Of a stretch of 64,000 nucleotides of DNA, positions 10,454 through 23,828 are shown piece by piece (positions within the stretch are counted from its first letter, which is position 1; each line of letters opens with the position of its first letter). A model generated the notes under the pieces. It searched no databases, was not told the origin of the DNA, and worked only from the letters and a program-made list of their open reading frames with translations. This DNA comes from Daphnia carinata (taxonomy: Eukaryota > Arthropoda > Branchiopoda > Diplostraca > Daphniidae): the NCBI RefSeq assembly GCF_022539665.2, contig NC_081338.1, positions 1,860,001-1,924,000 of the forward strand, given 5' to 3'. The translations under genes and the position numbers were made by a program.

Positions 10454-11593
10454 TTTGAGACTTATCCCTTTGCGGGGCTTCTCAATGCCGGAGTCTGCCG
10501 GCTCAGCGTAAAGTAGTGGGCTTGAGGCCTTGGTTGCCTCAGCGTAATAGCCGCGGTACGTCCAGGCCGGCAGCCGGTGGGGGAGCCGGGCTGCCAATGA
10601 CTTGACTAACTGGACCTCAATTTAAGCGACCGTACGGATCTCACCGTCAAATGATCTCAAAAATGATGCCGAGAGACGGCGCGGCCAATATGACGGACAC
10701 GAATAACAGTAGCTAGATTACTTGTAATCCTTGGCGTTGAATGCCCCCGGGTCGAATGGATCTTCAAGTGAAGCGACGGCCAAGCAGGATCCGATCCGGA
10801 TGGAATTGCTGCGAGCAACTTCGTCGTAGCCGTGGAGGAAAAGAGCCGGGCCAAAGAAGAAGACAGACGGGCGAAAGCAGCGTATCACGGCCGGGCAGAT
10901 AATGACGGCCAGTTGCGACGGGCAGCCACACAAGTGATAACAGAGACAAAACTTGATAGTAGTTACCGGTAGAATGAAGAGCCGACTCCGGGGGCTTCGG
11001 TGAAACTCGTGTGTATTTACTCAGCCGAAAACCGGCCTTTATATACCCAGCATTTACAAAACACCGTTGACTAATATAAGCAATTAAACGTACATAAATT
11101 TAAACGTTGGAGTAGGTGTCACCGCTGTTCCGTCACCCGTTTTAGCCGCAGGATCGTCCGCTCCTTCTCCACCTCGAATCCTCCTCCACCGACCCACCGT
11201 CGGTTCCTCCTCCGTCAACATCTTTTTTACTCTGGGCTAAAACCGGCTCCAGTCGCGATGGTTTTTTATGTTGACTTATGAGAGCGGTCGGTAGAGACCG
11301 CCTCATATAGCTGCAAAAGACGTCAAGTAGTTTCGATATTATACTAAGGACGTCCGGCCTTCTAAGCCAAGGATTCGCCGGGCGAATCGTTCTAACTCCC
11401 GTTTATATTCAGTCGTTTACCGTCTACCGTCATATCCTTTTCAATGGCCGGGAACTTCTTGGTTAGCTCCCGCCTAGAGTTGGACTTACCCCGGCTACCG
11501 ACACTTCGGTACCGAGTGCCCGGCATCTTCGTTTCTATTCATCTGCCTCTTCACCGTCCCCTTGGACAGTGTTGGACGTCGGATTTTCCGACA
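10454..11593 (-). repeat. 5' LTR of BEL-1
   Basis: Copy of 2675-3814 with equal length and no difference seen. It carries the promoter for the element (TATA-type box at 11037-11048, transcription leftward). The right neighbour is the second AAGAG duplication. Confidence 0.95.
11037..11048 (-). promoter_or_regulatory. TATA box of the BEL-1 LTR
   Basis: On the minus strand the sequence GGGTATATAAAG matches a core TATA box and points toward the ORFs. It is repeated in the 3' LTR at 3258-3269. A start site would be expected about 25-30 nt further along the minus strand. Confidence 0.65.
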
Positions 11594-13644
11594 AAGAGAA
11601 GTGTAAATGTTGTTCCAACAGAATCGTAACGTTATCTTTAAACAAGTTGAGCGCTTATTTCCTTAAACCCATGCTGCAAGATGTGTTCTCTCACTGATTC
11701 ATTCCTATGATTTGGCTTACGACGAGGAAACGAGGAAATCGCAAAAAGATATAATTTGTGTAACGACATTTGAATATATAGTCTTTTCTTTTTCGTAGTG
11801 GGACATTATAAGAAAAACGTTCTATATTCATCGTCGGCTATAAATCATTTGGAAGATTCAAGTTTAACCCATCCAGATGCATATTTAAAACTCATCTAAT
11901 GCAGCAGAAAAACGAGAAGCGGAAGTGGATTACATATAGAGCTCAATCTTAAACGCATAACCAAAAAAGGTAAACTAACATTAAAACAATCTTTCGCGGA
12001 ATATTTGTGGTGGCAACTGAATGGATTGTAATTACGAACAACCAATATCAAGTAGACTTGATAAAGTCCTGGGAATGTTTCAGAGGTCATTGTTGTCAAA
12101 CGCGGAAATCTAGAAAGCGGGATCATTGAAGTATCATGGCCCACTAGATTCAATGAGCTGAATACAGCAATTATATACGTGTATACGAATGCCAAAAATA
12201 AGTAATGACGATCCTAGATTGTCTCCAATTTATTTTCCCTACACAAGTGGAATAACACAAGCCAATGCATCAAGCCAATGCATGAACACATAAATGCCAA
12301 TATCGGCCGCAAGGTGATATGAAACTGGACTTTATCCTAAATACTCACCCACGATGTAAAAGTTGATTTGGAAATGGACGGCTGGATAACACGACTTAGT
12401 CCACGACCAAGTACTACAGTTGCTGATCGATGAGTCCACTTGACTGATTCTAACTTTGCTTTGTCATTGTTTTATATGTATTTCTATCTCCCTAATGCAC
12501 GCCACTAGCCTATGGCATTGATAATTGCAAGAGCAGTATTATTCTTACCCCACCTTTATGACGTGTTCGTTTACCTTATAACATTCTCTTCCCTTTTGGC
12601 CGTTGGTAAGTACGGTAAAAAGCCGCACATTTTCTTGTCTTATAGTTTCAATCAAAACGTTATGATGCCGAAGAAAAAAAGATGTGTCCCTTCATACCAT
12701 TGCAATGTCAAGCTCTAACTTGAATGCTAGGTGTGGCGAGAATTACTAGAAATAAGAATAAGGATGCAACGCTAGTTCTTTTTTTCAACGGTTAATTGAT
12801 TGAATGATAGAATGATATCGGACAATGTTTAATGTTTAGGAGTAAATACAAATCTAAATATTGAAATCTAATTTTAAATTGAACTCGATTATTAATATTT
12901 GCGCTCTCACCTACTATAACCCTTAGCGGATGAGTTAACTTATTAGTGCTAACATCGGCCGCCAGGAGACATAGAGTATTTTTGCATGTCATTTACGGTG
13001 CGTGATGCCACACCATTTTTCGTGCGTGCTACATAATAATTAAAAATTTTAAACATTTACTTAAGTTATTTTTTTATAATTACCTTGGATGTTATTTAGC
13101 ACTATTTTCTGGATACTGTTCATTTATTACATTGTATCATAGTTTCACCGAATTTAAATGAGCGTTAGTTTAAGATGGAAAATACACGATTACGTTATCA
13201 ACATGGTTTGGGGTCGTAATTCACTTTTTATAATAGTTGCGTGAACACATTAATATAGCGGCACTTGAAATGACTGGGTATGGCACCCTCCCAATGATGG
13301 GAATACTAGTAACCAAGACCCACATAGCACCGGGCTGTCGTTAAAACAACCCGAGGATGTCCGATCGTCCCGAGTGAGGAGATCCCGAGGAGATCCCGAG
13401 GAGCTCTTTAGGTAATATTTAAGACCCCTTCCTTTCGTCCAAATGTCTGGGACTAGTAGTATCCTTAAGATAACTTTCAAGACAATCTGCGGACAAATTT
13501 AAGTTTTCATTTTGATGCATGAAAGACGTTCATGGCGATGTTGTTTTACATAGGCGAATTCCCAAAAATATCTTATTGTTTCCTTTAAGACTTACGTAGT
13601 TACCCTAGTAGCACATCGGCACCGTTTTGGCAACGTTGCTAAAA

Positions 13645-13716
13645 CGGCTGTGGCTGGGATCGAACTCGGGTCTCCCGCACCACAGTCGGATGTTCTTTCC
13701 ACTGGACCATTCTATT
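13645..13716 (-). repeat. tRNA-derived SINE-like unit
   Basis: The minus strand has an A-box-like TGGTCCAGTGG, an ACTGTGGTGC segment resembling a tRNA-His (GTG) anticodon region, and a B-box-like GAGTTCGATCCC. The acceptor and T stems do not pair, so this is not a working tRNA gene. The unit at 25800-25868 is clearly related, which indicates a dispersed tRNA-derived family. Confidence 0.6.
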
Positions 13717-14869
13717 CATATTATAACTAATATTTCCGAACAATATAAATAGAAATCTAGAAAAATACTTAAGTTTTTTTCGACAACAGGTCAAAAATAG
13801 AATTTAAAAAACCTAAAGATGAAGTCAAAATTAAGTTTAGCTTTCGTTCCCTCAAAAGCAATTAAACCAATTATGCTAAATGTTTTTTATTTTCAAACTT
13901 TGGTATGATTTGTTAATTTTTTAAAGATTTATTTATAAGAATTATTTAAGATTAAAGTCCTATCATAACTATGCTTGTTTTAAGCATTTCTTATGCTAAA
14001 TAATATATATTTTCCTAACTCCCACTTTTCTAGCTCTTTTTTTTTAAGCGCAAGTTTAATTTTAAGGCGCTGAAACCACCCCCCAAAACTCAAGCTAACC
14101 TAATAAACGTATCCCATTTTTAATGAGCACAACATTTAAATGATGTCGATTTGATGCCGATTTCGTGCCTTAAACGTGTGTCGGCTCTCTCCGTCATCTG
14201 CGGAAGGTTTCGGGTGCCGAAATGGTACCCTTTTCATACCCGCCTTGAGGATGCCTTAGTATCCTGCAAACGGGTACCATTTTGGTGCCGTTTTGGTGCC
14301 TGAAATCGGTGCGGATGCCTTTCCGGTATGTGCGGCACCTTTCGGGTACGTCCCACGTCCCAGAGAATGGAAAATGACGCCCAAATGCATAGAAAATGAC
14401 CTAAAGTATGGTTAAAGACATCTAACAGACGTCATAAAAAATGGAATATGACGTCAAAAACTTTACAAAAATATGAGGCCTAAAATGGTAACAAGAGCCC
14501 ACATCATTACATGACAAGTAATATATTCTTGAATTAGCAGTGTACATCAACACATTGCGGGGCCATACGGCCAATACAGGATCAAGTAAATAAATAGCGA
14601 CATGTAAAAAAGCATCACGATTTGTTCGCTGTACTTTGCACGTATCGGACGTCAGATTTCAACAATACTTCTTCGAAATGTTGGAAGTCTTATTTCGTTT
14701 TCAAAGATGTCCCACAATAAAGAAACAATGAATTTTGATTGTTTTATGTTCATTTTCACGCAATAACTGAAGATATGTTTTTTTACGCTGTGTATACCCC
14801 TTAAAAATAGACTGATAGAGGCGACTTAAATTTTCAGGTATAGGCGTCCACAAGGCATTTCAAAAACAC

Positions 14870-15330
14870 ATTTTGCCTTTAACTTCACTGATAAAGCTGT
14901 AGGAAATTCGCCCTATCTAGACGTCTTAACGACACCTTCTTCTGATCCCGTTTTTCTCTTCAACAATTGTCCTGAGGTAGTCTGATCTTGGACGTCTTAA
15001 GAATATCTTATTTTAATCTTAGTCCTAGGTCCCGAGTTAGTCTTTCCGGGGACATCCTTAAGACATTTTTTTTAGCTTTCGAATCGTCTTGTCCTTAATT
15101 AAGCCTGCCTTGACGTCTTTAAGACGTCACTTTTTAGTCTTCCTATTCCGTTGACCTAAGGAAGTCCTGGCCAGATATCTTTGAGATGTCCTTTTTTGCA
15201 CAGAGCTGTCTTTGTACCAAAGTAGGCCTGAACGAATATCTTTGAGACGGCCTGTTTTAGTCAGGGATGTCTTTCGGACTATGGGATATCCTTGGCATAT
15301 CTTACAGGCAACCCTGTGCTATGTGGGGAG
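14870..15330. repeat. Degenerate repeats centred on GACGTCTTAAG
   Basis: Units of roughly 50-70 bp each carry a variant of GACGTCTTAAGA, GACGTCTTTAAGACGTC or ATCTTTGAGATGTCC, separated by variable sequence. Many cores are self-complementary. This is probably an old, decayed satellite or foldback array. Confidence 0.45.
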
Positions 15331-17743
15331 TCTGTAAGCAATTAAAACTCGAAACGTCAAGCATTGGTAGGCCTATGGGATTGGCCCACCATTCCAAAGG
15401 CAGAACTGAATAGAGATGTAAGAGCTATCAGCTGATGTCAAGATGGAGATCATATGGTACAGCAATATGGTCTCCATCCAGGCAGGTCGGGAGGATACTA
15501 GTATGCCAGTCAAGTGCTTAGCGCAAACATTTTGGCTATTTTCCTAACAATTAAAATCAAAACTGACAAAACTTGTATCTTCGCCGAATATTTGGGCATT
15601 TTTTAACATAGAATTTTTAGATTGAAACTAATAATAGCCATTAGCGGTGTATTTACACCACAAACGAAAAAAATGCACACTTCATTCTGCTATTCAATAT
15701 ATTTAATATTATAATTTAATATATTGAAGGTGATCCCAATAGTCTCAAGTAATTAGTTATTTCTCAACCTGATTGAAAAATGCGCTGTGATTGAGAGAAA
15801 AACAATTTTCTGGCTTGTCCCTTGGAAAGGTTCATGGGATCAATGCCCTTTCGTCAGATCAAATCCATATTCCTCCGCTGATTTTAATTATCACACGCAA
15901 TACATATAGAGATCATCAATTATGAGACACTCATCTAGTGGACTGAATGGCCCTGCCTTGATTGCATTCGCTGAAAAAGTGCTGGCCGTGAAGCGATGCC
16001 ACTCAATCGCCGAGACAGCGGTTGGGCACCTAGACGGATGCATCTTGGGTTAGCCCTCCGTCAGCCGCGAACTCATCGGCATACACTTCTGCAACTGACG
16101 GCGCGATTTCATGAAGCTAAATTGATTTTCCTTTCAAATCACTATCGTTTGCCTTTTCCCTGTGGTATAGTAACAACAACGGTAGGAATAAGGGCTGGCT
16201 TACCGGCTTCCGGCGTTCGGGCAAGATTTTGAATGGCTTGTCTGCGTCTGCAGAGCTCCGGGACAATCGTCCTGAGCTTCATGCTGCCATGATTAATCTC
16301 AATCAACCGTAGGTAAAAAACTCCATCGCATCCAAAATAATCGATAGGAAAAGAACGGCAATCGCGTCGCGGGTTGTCCTCTTCTTTATTGTTATTCAGC
16401 TGGGCAGTAAATAATGTTCAACGAATTCCAAGCGAATAGAAACCAAGCAGGTTTTCTCTAAAAGTGCCACAATGTAGAACCAACAAATCGAACGGATCTT
16501 TTCGTTGAATAAGTTAATGGGCAAGACAAAATGGTACTGTTATTAACGAAGGGATCCATGCTGGAAAGCTCTCACAGAGCATAACCTAATAAAGAGAAAG
16601 GAACCACAAACCAAAATTTGAACTAATGATAAGCAGTATTTCAAAAAGAAATTGATATTATACCTTTGAAGGGGAAAACGTCCTTTGGTGGTTAACTATG
16701 GTTCACATTGCAGGCCATGGCTATTGCAATGCAGTGATTGCATTCGTTAAATAGCAGCAAAAGATAATATGCCTGTCTCAACAATTCAGCAACATTGGCA
16801 TCACAAACTTGTGATCACAGAATTAGACATACTCCTTATTCATGATTCCCGTATATGATTGCGCTTGAGTAGCAACGTACTCAGTTAAAGATTCTTATAT
16901 GTTCCTTAACTACAAGTTGGTTTCTCTAAAAAAATTCTGTAATGTGACTGATGTGAAAAGTGAGATTGCTGTATTCTTGGACACCAGCATTCGCTATTTT
17001 CTCACTAGCACACAAAGGTAACTTTAAGATTGCTGTTAGTTGTTAATAAGAAACCAATTCTAAAAAATCCAGCAGAATTGCCACATCATTTTAATTTCCC
17101 TTTAGTTACATTCGTCGTGTTTCGACTTCGGATAGCAAGCGGCAGTAAGCTTATTCAATAAGCTGAGCTGTCTTCCATTATCGAAAATTGCCTTTTTTTA
17201 TTTTTAAACATTATCTTTCTAACTATCGTTTAAAACCCACCGAAAATCGAATAAAGTTCACAAATAAAATAGCCGAAAAAAATTATGATTGAATTGAAAA
17301 TTTGGGTTTGATAGCGAAAACATGGATATTTAAAAAACGTGGAAATATTGATAAAAACAGATGCTTCTCAATGAGCTTTGAAGAATAACGGTGTTTTTAG
17401 TAAGTAACAATGGTTGTTTGTTTACATTAAATACATTATTCAAAAATGTTATTTAAATTATTTTCTACCGTTTAACAAAGGTTATTATCGTTTCAAGATT
17501 CATTGAAACCATTTTAAATCCCATAAGCTTTGCGATTTTTGCTATGAATGAACTGTGCACCCAGATAATTTAAGTGGAAAATCCGGCAAGTTTTTATTAC
17601 TTATTTATCATCAATCTACGTTTGTAAATGTCGCAGAGACTAAGTTATTAGGGCGCTGCAAATTGATTTACTCTTTAAGAATTATTCAAAATTAGAGGCG
17701 AAGGATACGGTCAAACGTTACACGGATAGAAGGTGGACTGATT

Positions 17744-18890
17744 TTAATTGATCGATGATATACCGCTGTCATGAATCGAGGGCATGACAGTAGGGCGTGC
17801 CGTATATACAGTAAAGAACGTCGTAGTGAGTAACACGAATAATGCTCCTCCCACGCGTTTATCGTATATGAATGATTTCTTGACAGTGAACGAATGCTTT
17901 AATACGCCGAACAATTCCATTGCCATGAATGAATGGCCGTCCAGTAGTAGCCATCGTCCGTGAACGGGTAATAGACATGGAAAACCGGGAGTCATATCGA
18001 GTTGTCTATAGGACACGGCGCCATCTTTCATGAATGAAAAGAGTGAAGGAACTGCGTGCAGGACAAGCTTGAGCAATGTGCCGGCGTTGACGTATTAAAC
18101 AAATGGCAAAATTTCGTAATGCATGGGTGTTATATCTGAATATATATAGTATATATATAGCTAACAAATGTTCTGAATGGATGTCCTCGTCATTCGCTGA
18201 TGTTGTAGGCGTTTTTAAACGAAAGGCCATCAACGGGAAATTCTTCAAATTTTTATTCCACTTACTCTTTCGTACTGTGGTGCCTGTGTGCATCCACATT
18301 CAGTCAATCGGCTCTGTGCGTCTTTAAAGGTTATTCGTCTTTATTTTACTGCTGCGATTTCCATATCATATCCATATTTTCTACGGCAAACTGAATGAGA
18401 CCGGCGCTATTTCATAGTCAATTCCTGCCGGAAGAAAATGGAAGCAAAGAACTACGTCTCTGTGGATAAATTTATAAATGGATGGGTTGAATGGACGCAT
18501 CCAGTCAATGGATGTTAGGCAGATCGATCGCCGAAGACGTCCCCGACTATCTGTGCCGCGCAGCTCGTACACCAAAACAGGGCCATTCCATCCCTTGTTC
18601 ACAAGGAATAATAAATCAAATAATTGATGAAGTGGTTCGAGGGCGTACTTTGAATTGCACGTCGGTGTGAGAACCGCTGTTTAAAAACAAATTCGAATGT
18701 TCAAAGTGCTTTGGCTGCTCGCTGCATAGTAAGGACAATGTATGGGGAATCACCGGTGTGGAAGATCTTCGGTCACGTCGATGATGGAATACATTTTCTG
18801 ACGAAAAATACGAACAGCAAGAGCCCGTGGTGTATATTTTAAAGGCTCTGGTAGGGGTGCATCCACACTTGCTGAGGCGGACTAGCATTT
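17744..18890 (-). other. Coding-like patch, family not recognised
   Basis: Minus-strand frames of 110 codons (17744-18076), 73 codons (18381-18602) and a longer broken reading at 18600-18890 have protein-like composition, with stops and frame changes between them. I cannot name a family. It may be a pseudogene or retained exons of an unknown gene, or chance. Confidence 0.2.
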
Positions 18891-19521
18891 GAGACGGATT
18901 TCTCCATAGCTACTCCTCTTCTAACTGATGGATGAAGCCCCCAATACCAGCGACCGTATCGCACATCAGTGGCTACATAATCCCATTGGTCATGGATAAC
19001 ATTAAGAAGGGAAGTGGAATGGGAGAATCAGCGAAAGGCTTACATTTGTAGAAGCTCAGTTGAATTACATTCGGGAATTTGTTGCTGGGTTTTCATAGAT
19101 AAATCATGTTTTCATTTTAGGCCATAAATCTACGAGACATTTTATTCTTCTTCACGTCGGCACTAAAGTGCCAAAGGATTGACCTCCGAATCTCGGTATG
19201 AAAAAAAAACAAACAAAAACAAAATTAAATTAAATAAATATGCGGCACGTGGCAAATATTATTCTTCCACGTCAAGATCCGTGCAAATACTGGCTCAAAC
19301 ACGACGGCTTTCCTTCCGCTGATGGATAAGTCTTCCGGGTTATTAAACAGCAATTTAGCGAGACGGGATGCTGTTAATCTACGCCAACCCAATCGTTTTT
19401 CATTCATATACGTTTGTATACTTGTTTAGCTATTTATAGATACATATTGGTAATTACTTTGAACTGTTTCTTTTTTTTTTCGAATTCAAAAACAAACATA
19501 CATATGAAAGATCACGAAAGC

Positions 19522-19629
19522 TGAAGGGAAATAGTCAGCCCGTGTTCTGACTTTTACCTTTAACAAGTTGAAGTTGAAGAATTGGAGACACGGGAGGCAC
19601 TGGTGATACTTGTTGTTCACTGTAGGAGA
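19522..19629 (-). repeat. Partial 3' LTR of BEL-2
   Basis: 108 bp aligned without gaps to 36337-36444, with two substitutions. The match ends 8 bp before the Foldback-like arm begins. The other 120 bp of the LTR are absent here and on the far side of the nested element. Confidence 0.85.
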
Positions 19630-19637
19630 GGCATGAG

Positions 19638-20310
19638 GACAGTGCTACCCTCCGTCACAAGTACCCAGCGGTTTCGACAGGCGTACCCCAAAAAACGACA
19701 AACCTATCCCGACATACGTACCCCTTCATAAAATGGAAAAACATCTCCCGTCAAAGCTACCCCGACATACGTACCCAATACAAAATTAAATAACGCTCCC
19801 GTCACATCTACCCATTAAAAATATACTACAATTGCTGCCGTCGTATGTACCCTTTTGTTTTATTAAGACAGACATACCTACCCGTTCGTATAAAATTCGA
19901 TCGATTAACCCAGTCCGACATACCTAACCCTTTGTTGAAAGCTGATCGACAGACCTACCCCTTCGTTTAGTTGAGGCCGACAAACCTACCCCTCCGTTTC
20001 TAAAAATCCGACTCACCTACCACTACGTTCAATTTAGCCTAACACACTTACCCCTCCATTTTTAAAAATCCGACTCACCTACCCCTACATTCAATTTAGC
20101 CCGACACACCTACCCCTCCTTTTCTAAACATCCGACTCACCTACCCCTGCCTTCAATTTAGCGCGACATACCTACCCTTCCGTTTCTAAAAATCCGACTT
20201 ATCTACCCCTACGTTTAATTTAGCCCGACACAACTACCCCCCCGTTTCTAAAAATCCGACTCACCTACCCCTACGTTAAATTTAGCCCGACACACCTACC
20301 CATTTTTTAA
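19638..20310. repeat. Left arm of the Foldback-like element
   Basis: Inverted relative to 28737-29416. The outer part matches the right arm nearly base for base. The inner part (about 19880-20310) is a tandem array with a 31-bp monomer, alternating two variants (one with CCGTTTCTAAAAAT, one with ACGTTCAATTTAGC) to make a roughly 62-bp dimer. Confidence 0.85.
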
Positions 20311-20552
20311 AGATTTTTTTATTAGTGTTTTTAGACTGGCTTAACTGTACCTCTGATAAAAAGCAATCGTTTTTAATCATCTTTTGTTGTGTAAGAAGAT
20401 AACGTAATGAAACAACATGATGTTATTTCCATGTAAGATACCGTGCTGTTTGTATTATTTGATCAGCTTTAACAATATTATGATGCTATGAAGGGCGTTA
20501 CAAAGACAGACTGGAAAGTATTCAATGAAGAAAGTTACTAGAAAATTCCTGT

Positions 20553-20999
20553 TCAGGTTACCATTTCACGCTGTGGCTTTCTAATATCAGGTAGTGCCCT
20601 GTTCAAAAGAATTCGGTCACTAGCAAGTAGGTTGAATCTGTGTATCCTGAATAAGCTCTGTGACTTGGATTGCTCATGAGGTAGTATGACAACCGGTTTA
20701 CCCCTTTCTCCTTGTGATGGGTTGGGATCAAAATTGTTCTCGTTTAAAACTTCGTCAGTTGAATTTGGATGAGAAGGGCCAGGCAACGAATTTCCAACAT
20801 ATTGTTCAACAATGTGAATGCCTCGACAGTCTGTATACTCTCTTTGGTTTTTTCCCAACCTGATTAGTATAGCGATATCCTCATTTTCCAAGTTCCATCC
20901 TAAATCACCGTGCCTTGCTCTTCGCCTGTCTGCTAGCCATAGAATAAACAAACTTGCAACTACAGCAATCAGTAGTTTAAAACACCGTGCAAACCGCAT
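20553..20999 (-). pseudogene. N-terminal exon of a polypeptide N-acetylgalactosaminyltransferase
   Basis: A 148-codon ORF with a type II membrane layout: short basic tail, membrane anchor at about residues 9-23, a stem of about 90 residues, then the conserved approach to the catalytic domain of the GALNT family (GKPVVI, then FNLLASDR and LNRALPDIR near 120-140). The family starts mucin-type O-glycosylation in the Golgi. A conserved Cys expected just after DIRKPQ reads Arg (CGT), and the frame meets GGTAACC, a possible splice donor, then a stop. The Gly/Asp catalytic exons are absent nearby. It lies just inside the left arm of the Foldback-like element, so a captured exon is likely. Confidence 0.7.
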
Positions 21000-23828
21000 T
21001 TCACGAAGCCTTCTTGAAAAGAGCTTGAGAACAAAGTTTTCGTTTCCAGGATCGACAGTTCCAACTTACTCACATATTCTTAATATTTTCTCTCATTGAA
21101 GGGGCAGGAACCTCCAATCTTCAGCGTGAATGGGCAATACTTTACGGTTGATCCATCTATCACAATGATCTCACTTTAGAAATTTTCAAGAGAATATGCA
21201 TTTCTCAACATCTCAAGGTAAACAGTGCCATAGTCATCATCGTTATGGGTGGAATCCAGCAGAATAATTCCTGTAATAACTTTAAAATATAGTTATATTA
21301 CATTTATTATCTCTGTGCGCGTAAGATCTTGTACGAGCACACATTTTTCATTTCACCCTACCGTATTTTTCACCATGACAACGCATCTCCATTGGGGTAA
21401 TTTTATTCTATTAAATTTAGCGTAATACCTCAGTTTGTTGTCAGATAAATTGTGAGTGGCCATTTAGCAAACCAATAATTCTGGGCCCATAATCTGTTGA
21501 AAACAAAGATCAGAAGCACTATACAAACATGCACTCATTATCTTATTACTTCCAGAGCTCGTGAATAGATCCATTATATCTAATATAATTATATGTTACA
21601 TAGCTACAGAACTTTACCACTTGCAGCAACGATTATATAAGTAGAAGTGTGCGACAGAGTTTCTTGCCAATTTACAGTAGCAGACGAAAGGGAGAAAGGG
21701 AAAAACAAAAACACCTAGGCTAAAAAGCATTCTTTTGTGTTAGTGCAGTCATAGATAAAGGCGACTGGTTCATTATGTCCATAAGTGAAGTAACAGGGTG
21801 TAACGAAGTCATCGAAATACAACATTTAATTATATTTTATCTTGTTTGTTTGTTTTCTTTCTATTCAAACTATATATTCTGTTTGTCGTCCGTTTTCATA
21901 AAAGTATACCGTATAAATATAATAATTCAAGTGTCATTGACATTTCCTTGAATTCTATTTTTATGTTGTACTTTACATCCTACTTGTTGCTTATTGGATG
22001 AACTTCATGCGTAGAACATCGCGCCATACATTTCCATGAATATGAAATGTTCCTGCGTGAGATATTCAATAACTTATATCCGAAGCTCATCTGTCGGAAA
22101 TACTATGTTTCCCTCAATTATGTAAAATCTATAAAAGAATGCCCTTTTGTTACCAAAAAGTTAGTTCTCTCTCGCTCTGTCTCGTTCTCTCCAGTTCCAG
22201 TTCTAGTTCTCATTCTAGTGTTATCTTATCTACAAGTGCTGTTCAATTCATCTTATTGAGTGAGTTTAATCTATTTTATAACTATTGTGAGTGCTTCTCA
22301 TCGCTTCTTGTGGGACCGACAAGCCCTGTTGCCTCTATTCTTTTTTCTTACAACGTTTGACATCTTTGTTTCATCTTCGCTACAGCGTTGGCGGCAAGAC
22401 TAAATTCGCATAATTCCATTTTGTATTTCTGTTTCCATTTATGCCCTATAACTGTGTATTCTTTTATTATCCTTTTGGCCTATTAGAGTAAAATATATTC
22501 GGCATTGTGGTAACGCATCACGAGTTCATTACTATTATTATTATTATTATTATTAATATCAATTTGCCTTAACAACGTAAAGTCATTCTTCCCAAAAAAG
22601 AATGCTTTACAATGGGAAGCTGACGCAGATATTTTGGGTACCTTTTCTACGAATTTTTCAACATGGTCTCCGCGAGTTGACTCGACCGTTCGTATTCCCA
22701 GCGGCACACGATTCTTGCGTTGTGATTGGCTTTCCAACTGTGATGCCAGTAGCCACCCCCACCGAATAAAAGCAGCAATTCAGCTGTTCATGTGTCGTCT
22801 GTGTTGCGTCGTCTGCATTGTATGAAATTTCAAAAATTACCCACAAAATAACTTTTAAAAATTACCCTGTTTATTCTACCAATAAAAATTAGGAAAACTG
22901 AGCGACAGTGAGCAACAAGAAAAAATAAAGGAATTTCAGAGAGGGGGAATCTACAGAAAAGGTTTGAAATAGCTTAATAGGCTAATGCTGGGGGTATGGA
23001 AGAATAATATTTGGTCGTGAATCTATAATTTTAAAATAGTTTTTTAATCCAAAAAGAAAAACACACTAGAACATCTAATCAGTTTCTTAGGTTTGTTTCC
23101 TCTGTTTCTGGAGTAAATGTTACTCAATGTCAACCTAACGAGGAGAACCAACCTGATCTGTTTGATGGCTTGAGATGAACAGTAGAACAGTCAATTTAAA
23201 CTTGCAGTAAGTACATCGGTTCATAATTTGGTGCTATATTTTACATTAATCATTATAATTTTGTAGGAATATATGCCTTAACAGAAAAGTTGAAAAACAA
23301 TCATTGAAGTAAACTTAATTTCAATGAAGCTACTTGAATCCCAGGCAATGGTTGAAAAAAAGAAGAGTTATGAAATAGGTGCAGATTTCTTCTTGTTGAA
23401 GGTAAAACCCAACCTAGTGTTGCAGAAGCAAAAATGAAAAAAGTGAAAATGGAACCAAATCACTTCGTTAAAGGAATTTTCACTTGGCAAACAAACGGAA
23501 CTGATAGGTTTACAGACAAAGTTTATAACAACTGATGTATCTAATATAAGTTTTTTCTTGTATAAGCTCCTAAACTAAAACGTTATATGTTTTTCTTAAT
23601 TATAATATCTTGTCGGAATGACTTTCGTGTGATCGACACTTCCTTGTTCTTAAAAAGATTTCAAGCAGAGGTGTTTGGGGCTCCTGTTGAAATATTCGAA
23701 TAGAAGTACTTGGAAAGTCTAGTATGTCATAAAAAGCCCTGCAATCAAAATTGACATCTTTCACTACAACTCCTTTGGATCGAGGGCAAGCAATTATGCG
23801 TTTCCTATGAAATACGATAATATAAGTA
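21000..23828. other. Loop of the Foldback-like element, no gene recognised
   Basis: AT-rich, with an ATT microsatellite at 22529-22552. At about 22725-22770 a plus-strand promoter-like cluster occurs: an inverted CCAAT box (GATTGGCT), a CACCC-type GC patch, then AATAAAAGC. No convincing ORF follows it. Confidence 0.4.

Larger units (their letters stand above)
2670..11598 (-). mobile_element. BEL/Pao LTR retrotransposon BEL-1, complete
   Basis: Full-length element on the minus strand. The outer limits are the direct duplication AAGAG at 2670-2674 and 11594-11598. Two 1,140-bp LTRs lie exactly 7,779 bp apart and I found no mismatch between them by eye. In transcription order: 5' LTR, primer site, 238-aa ORF, 1923-aa Gag-Pol, polypurine tract, 3' LTR. 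All catalytic motifs of protease, reverse transcriptase, RNase H and integrase are present in a single frame. Such elements replicate by reverse transcription in cytoplasmic particles. Identical LTRs, a perfect target duplication and intact frames point to a recent insertion that may still be competent. Confidence 0.95.
11599..19516. other. Non-coding stretch with old repeats
   Basis: No host gene recognised. Contents are AT-rich DNA, a tRNA-derived repeat (13645-13716), sequence rich in GGTACC/GGCACC words around 14160-14350, degenerate GACGTCTTAAG repeats (14870-15330), and a coding-like but unassignable patch at 17744-18890. Confidence 0.5.
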
